Assembly: GCF_012848855.1 (NCBI RefSeq)
Contig: NZ_CP051630.1
Span: forward strand, 2,273,501-2,337,500
DNA length: 64,000 bases
Direction: 5' to 3'
Origin: Pyruvatibacter mobilis
GTDB taxonomy: Bacteria; Pseudomonadota; Alphaproteobacteria; CGMCC-115125
How positions within the stretch are numbered: position 1 is the stretch's first letter; each line of letters opens with the position of its first letter. The notes beneath the pieces are model-generated. The model made no database searches. It saw only the letters and a program-made list of their open reading frames with translations, and was not told the DNA's origin. The position numbers and the translations under genes are program-made. Shown here one piece after another: positions 62,456 through 64,000 of this stretch.

Positions 62456-63221
62456 CCTGTTTTCTCCTGCCTGTTGCCGCCCCGTTTGCCTTTGTGGCTT
62501 TCGCCTGACCGGTTCTCGCCGGTGTTGCGCGGGCGGTCTTGTTGTCCGTGGACTGATTTTTTGAAATGTCTTGCCCGGATGCAGCGCTGACGCGCGCGAA
62601 GACGGGCTTCAACGGGATCTTCATGCGGTAGACGCTTTGCAGCATGGGCTGCAGCATGCATTCCGCCGAGGCTTCACCGGTCAGGTGGCCTGCATCCTCC
62701 AGCATGACGACACCGTGGATACCGGCCCAGCCGAGATTGCACAGCATGGCGGGGTCATCGTCCCGGCCCGCCTCTGCCAGATAGGCGGAGATGACCTCGA
62801 TGCAGGTTTCGCCCAGGCGCTGGCGGGCGGCATCGAAATCCGGGGCCGTGGCGACCGGGTCATGCTCCACCATGAACATCAGGCGGTAATCGGCGAGGTT
62901 GGACAGGGTCCAGGCGACGTCAGCCTGAATGAGGGCGACGAGCTTTGCTTCCGCATTGCCTCTTGTGGCGGTGACGGCGTCGCAGATCGTCTCACGCAGG
63001 GCGTCGAAGCACAGGGCGCGGGCTGAGGCGAGCAGGCCGCTCTTGCTGCTGAAATAGCGGTAGACCAGCGTGTGGCTGACCGACAGGCGATCAGCCACCG
63101 CGCGCATGGTGACGGCGCGCACACCGCCCTCGCGATACAGCGCCAGTGCTGCCGCCGCGTAGTCGCGGCGGGTTTCCACAAGCTCTTGATCTGACAGGGT
63201 CGGCATCGGCATGGCGATCAT
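62379..63221 (-). CDS. TetR-family regulator with basic C-terminal tail
   Basis: A 280-residue repressor-type protein. The HTH is AALALYREGGVRAVTMRAVADRLSVSHTLVYRYFSSKSGLL; the ligand-binding helices run to about residue 215. A further 60 residues are low-complexity and strongly basic (RTGQAKATKANGAATGRRKQ), unusual for TetR proteins, and overlap the next gene in another frame. The start, ATG 63221, lacks a ribosome site and lies in a perfect palindrome; ATG 63212 or 63206 are options. It likely controls the surrounding catabolic genes. Confidence 0.86.
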   Translation of the reverse strand: MIAMPMPTLSDQELVETRRDYAAAALALYREGGVRAVTMRAVADRLSVSHTLVYRYFSSKSGLLASARALCFDALRETICDAVTATRGNAEAKLVALIQADVAWTLSNLADYRLMFMVEHDPVATAPDFDAARQRLGETCIEVISAYLAEAGRDDDPAMLCNLGWAGIHGVVMLEDAGHLTGEASAECMLQPMLQSVYRMKIPLKPVFARVSAASGQDISKNQSTDNKTARATPARTGQAKATKANGAATGRRKQDGPKAQGAPPRRRGISGRRRSAADL

Positions 63222-63243
63222 TTAACGCTGGTAAATGATCGCC
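63213..63243. promoter_or_regulatory. Perfect palindrome over the TetR start codon (probable operator)
   Basis: Arms of 12 bases, GGCGATCATTTA and TAAATGATCGCC, with the 7-base spacer ACGCTGG. Long AT-centred dyads at their own start are typical TetR-family operators. Position suggests autorepression. Confidence 0.72.
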
Positions 63244-63316
63244 GTCAATCACCCGCCCCCCGCTGGCGCAGGGCGCGGCGGGGCCGGGCGGTGAAGATGC
63301 GTAAGTGCCGAGGGCT

Positions 63317-64000
63317 CTAGCCGAGGCTCATGCCGCCATCGACGGCAAGGGTCTGGCCGTTGACATAGGCGGCAAGGGGGGACGCGAGGAACAGGGCGGC
63401 ACCGGCCATGTCTTCCGGCGTGCCCATGCGGCGGGCGGGAATGGCGCGCAGCGCGCCCTCGCGGCGCTTTTCGTTTTCCGTCGTCACCTTGGTGAGCTTG
63501 GTATCCACAAGACCCGGCGCGATGCCGTTGACGCGGATGCCTTCTCCCGCCCAGGCCGCGCCGAGGGTGCGGCACAGGCCGACGGCGCCGGTCTTGGACG
63601 CCGCATAGGCCGGATTGCCAATGGCGGTGCCGAAAGCAACGATGGAGCTGACAATGATGAGCGAACCCTTGCTCCTGGCCAGCAGCGGATGGAACTTGGT
63701 GGAGGCGTGCATCACCGAATTGATGTTCACATCCATCACGTGGTTCCAGCCGTCGCGCTCAAACTCCTTGCGGCCGTACTGGACCGTGCCCTGGCACAGG
63801 ACCAGTACATCAAGCGAGGCGAAGGGCGGCACATAGGCGTCGAGCGCATCGAAATCGGTCATGTCCATGCAGGCATAGTGCAGACCGTCGAGATCAGAGC
63901 CCTCCTCGCCCGCATAATCGGCGGCGCTGGGGCGGGTGCCCCACACATGCACCTCGGCGCCCCGGTCCCGGAAGGCATGGGCGATGCCATTGCCGATGCC
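63317..64000 (-). CDS. Short-chain dehydrogenase/reductase (5' end beyond the window)
   Basis: The last 228 codons of a classical SDR. At the window edge the frame reads GIGNGIAHAFRDRGAEVHVWG, the end of the NAD-binding glycine motif. SSIVAFG holds the serine, PAYAASKTGAV the Tyr and Lys, and RVNGIAPGLVDT and YVNGQTLAVDGGMSLG are standard. The NNAG position reads LCQGTVQ, a small departure. It leads the same-strand run that continues with the TetR gene 95 bases on. Confidence 0.9.
   Translation of the reverse strand, partial: GIGNGIAHAFRDRGAEVHVWGTRPSAADYAGEEGSDLDGLHYACMDMTDFDALDAYVPPFASLDVLVLCQGTVQYGRKEFERDGWNHVMDVNINSVMHASTKFHPLLARSKGSLIIVSSIVAFGTAIGNPAYAASKTGAVGLCRTLGAAWAGEGIRVNGIAPGLVDTKLTKVTTENEKRREGALRAIPARRMGTPEDMAGAALFLASPLAAYVNGQTLAVDGGMSLG

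Overview
The window looks like chromosomal DNA from a GC-rich alphaproteobacterium. Lineage-specific signs include an alphaproteobacterial-type HisRS fragment, a tRNA-His with no encoded G-1 and an A73 discriminator, a CheZ-like protein ending in a DDIDALF peptide, acetoacetyl-CoA synthetase, a cyanide-insensitive-type bd oxidase and a LuxI/LuxR pair. The mix is that of a free-living aerobic heterotroph, possibly a Parvibaculaceae/Hyphomicrobiales-like marine organism, but the lineage is inferred. I see no prophage, insertion sequence, integron, rRNA or CRISPR array. Coding density is high, with many 4-nt ATGA overlaps that mark translationally coupled pairs.

Layout. 1-4.3 kb: 5' end of hisS, a sensor kinase with degenerate catalytic and receiver domains, a CheZ-like phosphatase and a TDT/SLAC1-type transporter. 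4.3-12.8 kb: metabolic singletons (NMO-like flavoprotein, OtsB, cupin, HNH protein coupled to an MTHFS-like protein, tRNA-His, YHS protein, epoxide-hydrolase-like protein, SDR) and an intact histidine kinase. 12.9-15.8 kb: convergent ferric-iron permease and binding-protein genes with Fur-box-like sites. 15.9-24.8 kb: acetoacetyl-CoA synthetase with an SSS symporter, an FNT channel, an ABC exporter and AsmA. 24.9-30.1 kb: a polyamine-type ABC importer operon with a methyltransferase embedded in it. 30.2-39.3 kb: small envelope proteins, pyruvate carboxylase, RecQ, a HigBA toxin-antitoxin module, a VOC protein and an outer-membrane barrel. 39.4-51 kb: TauD dioxygenase, NfeD/SPFH pair, hydroxyacid dehydrogenase with PEP synthase, MFS plus hydrolase, Baeyer-Villiger monooxygenase and dihydroorotase. 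51.1-53.2 kb: quorum-sensing locus. 53.4-58.4 kb: MAPEG protein, AraC regulator, cydABX and an atypical SDR. 58.4-64 kb: a one-directional run of acyl-CoA dehydrogenase, APH-type kinase, unknown protein, SRPBCC protein, TetR regulator and SDR.

The strongest unexplained signals are four. A perfect 34-bp inverted repeat buries both the ribosome-binding site and the start codon of luxI. A small unknown gene overlaps the luxI 3' end, and an HTH-only LuxR-like gene faces it. The APH-kinase plus acyl-CoA-dehydrogenase cluster looks like a split version of the ACAD10/11-LvaA/LvaC hydroxyacyl-CoA pathway and is headed by a TetR gene whose start lies in a perfect 12-bp-arm palindrome. A sensor kinase appears to have lost its ATP-binding motifs.
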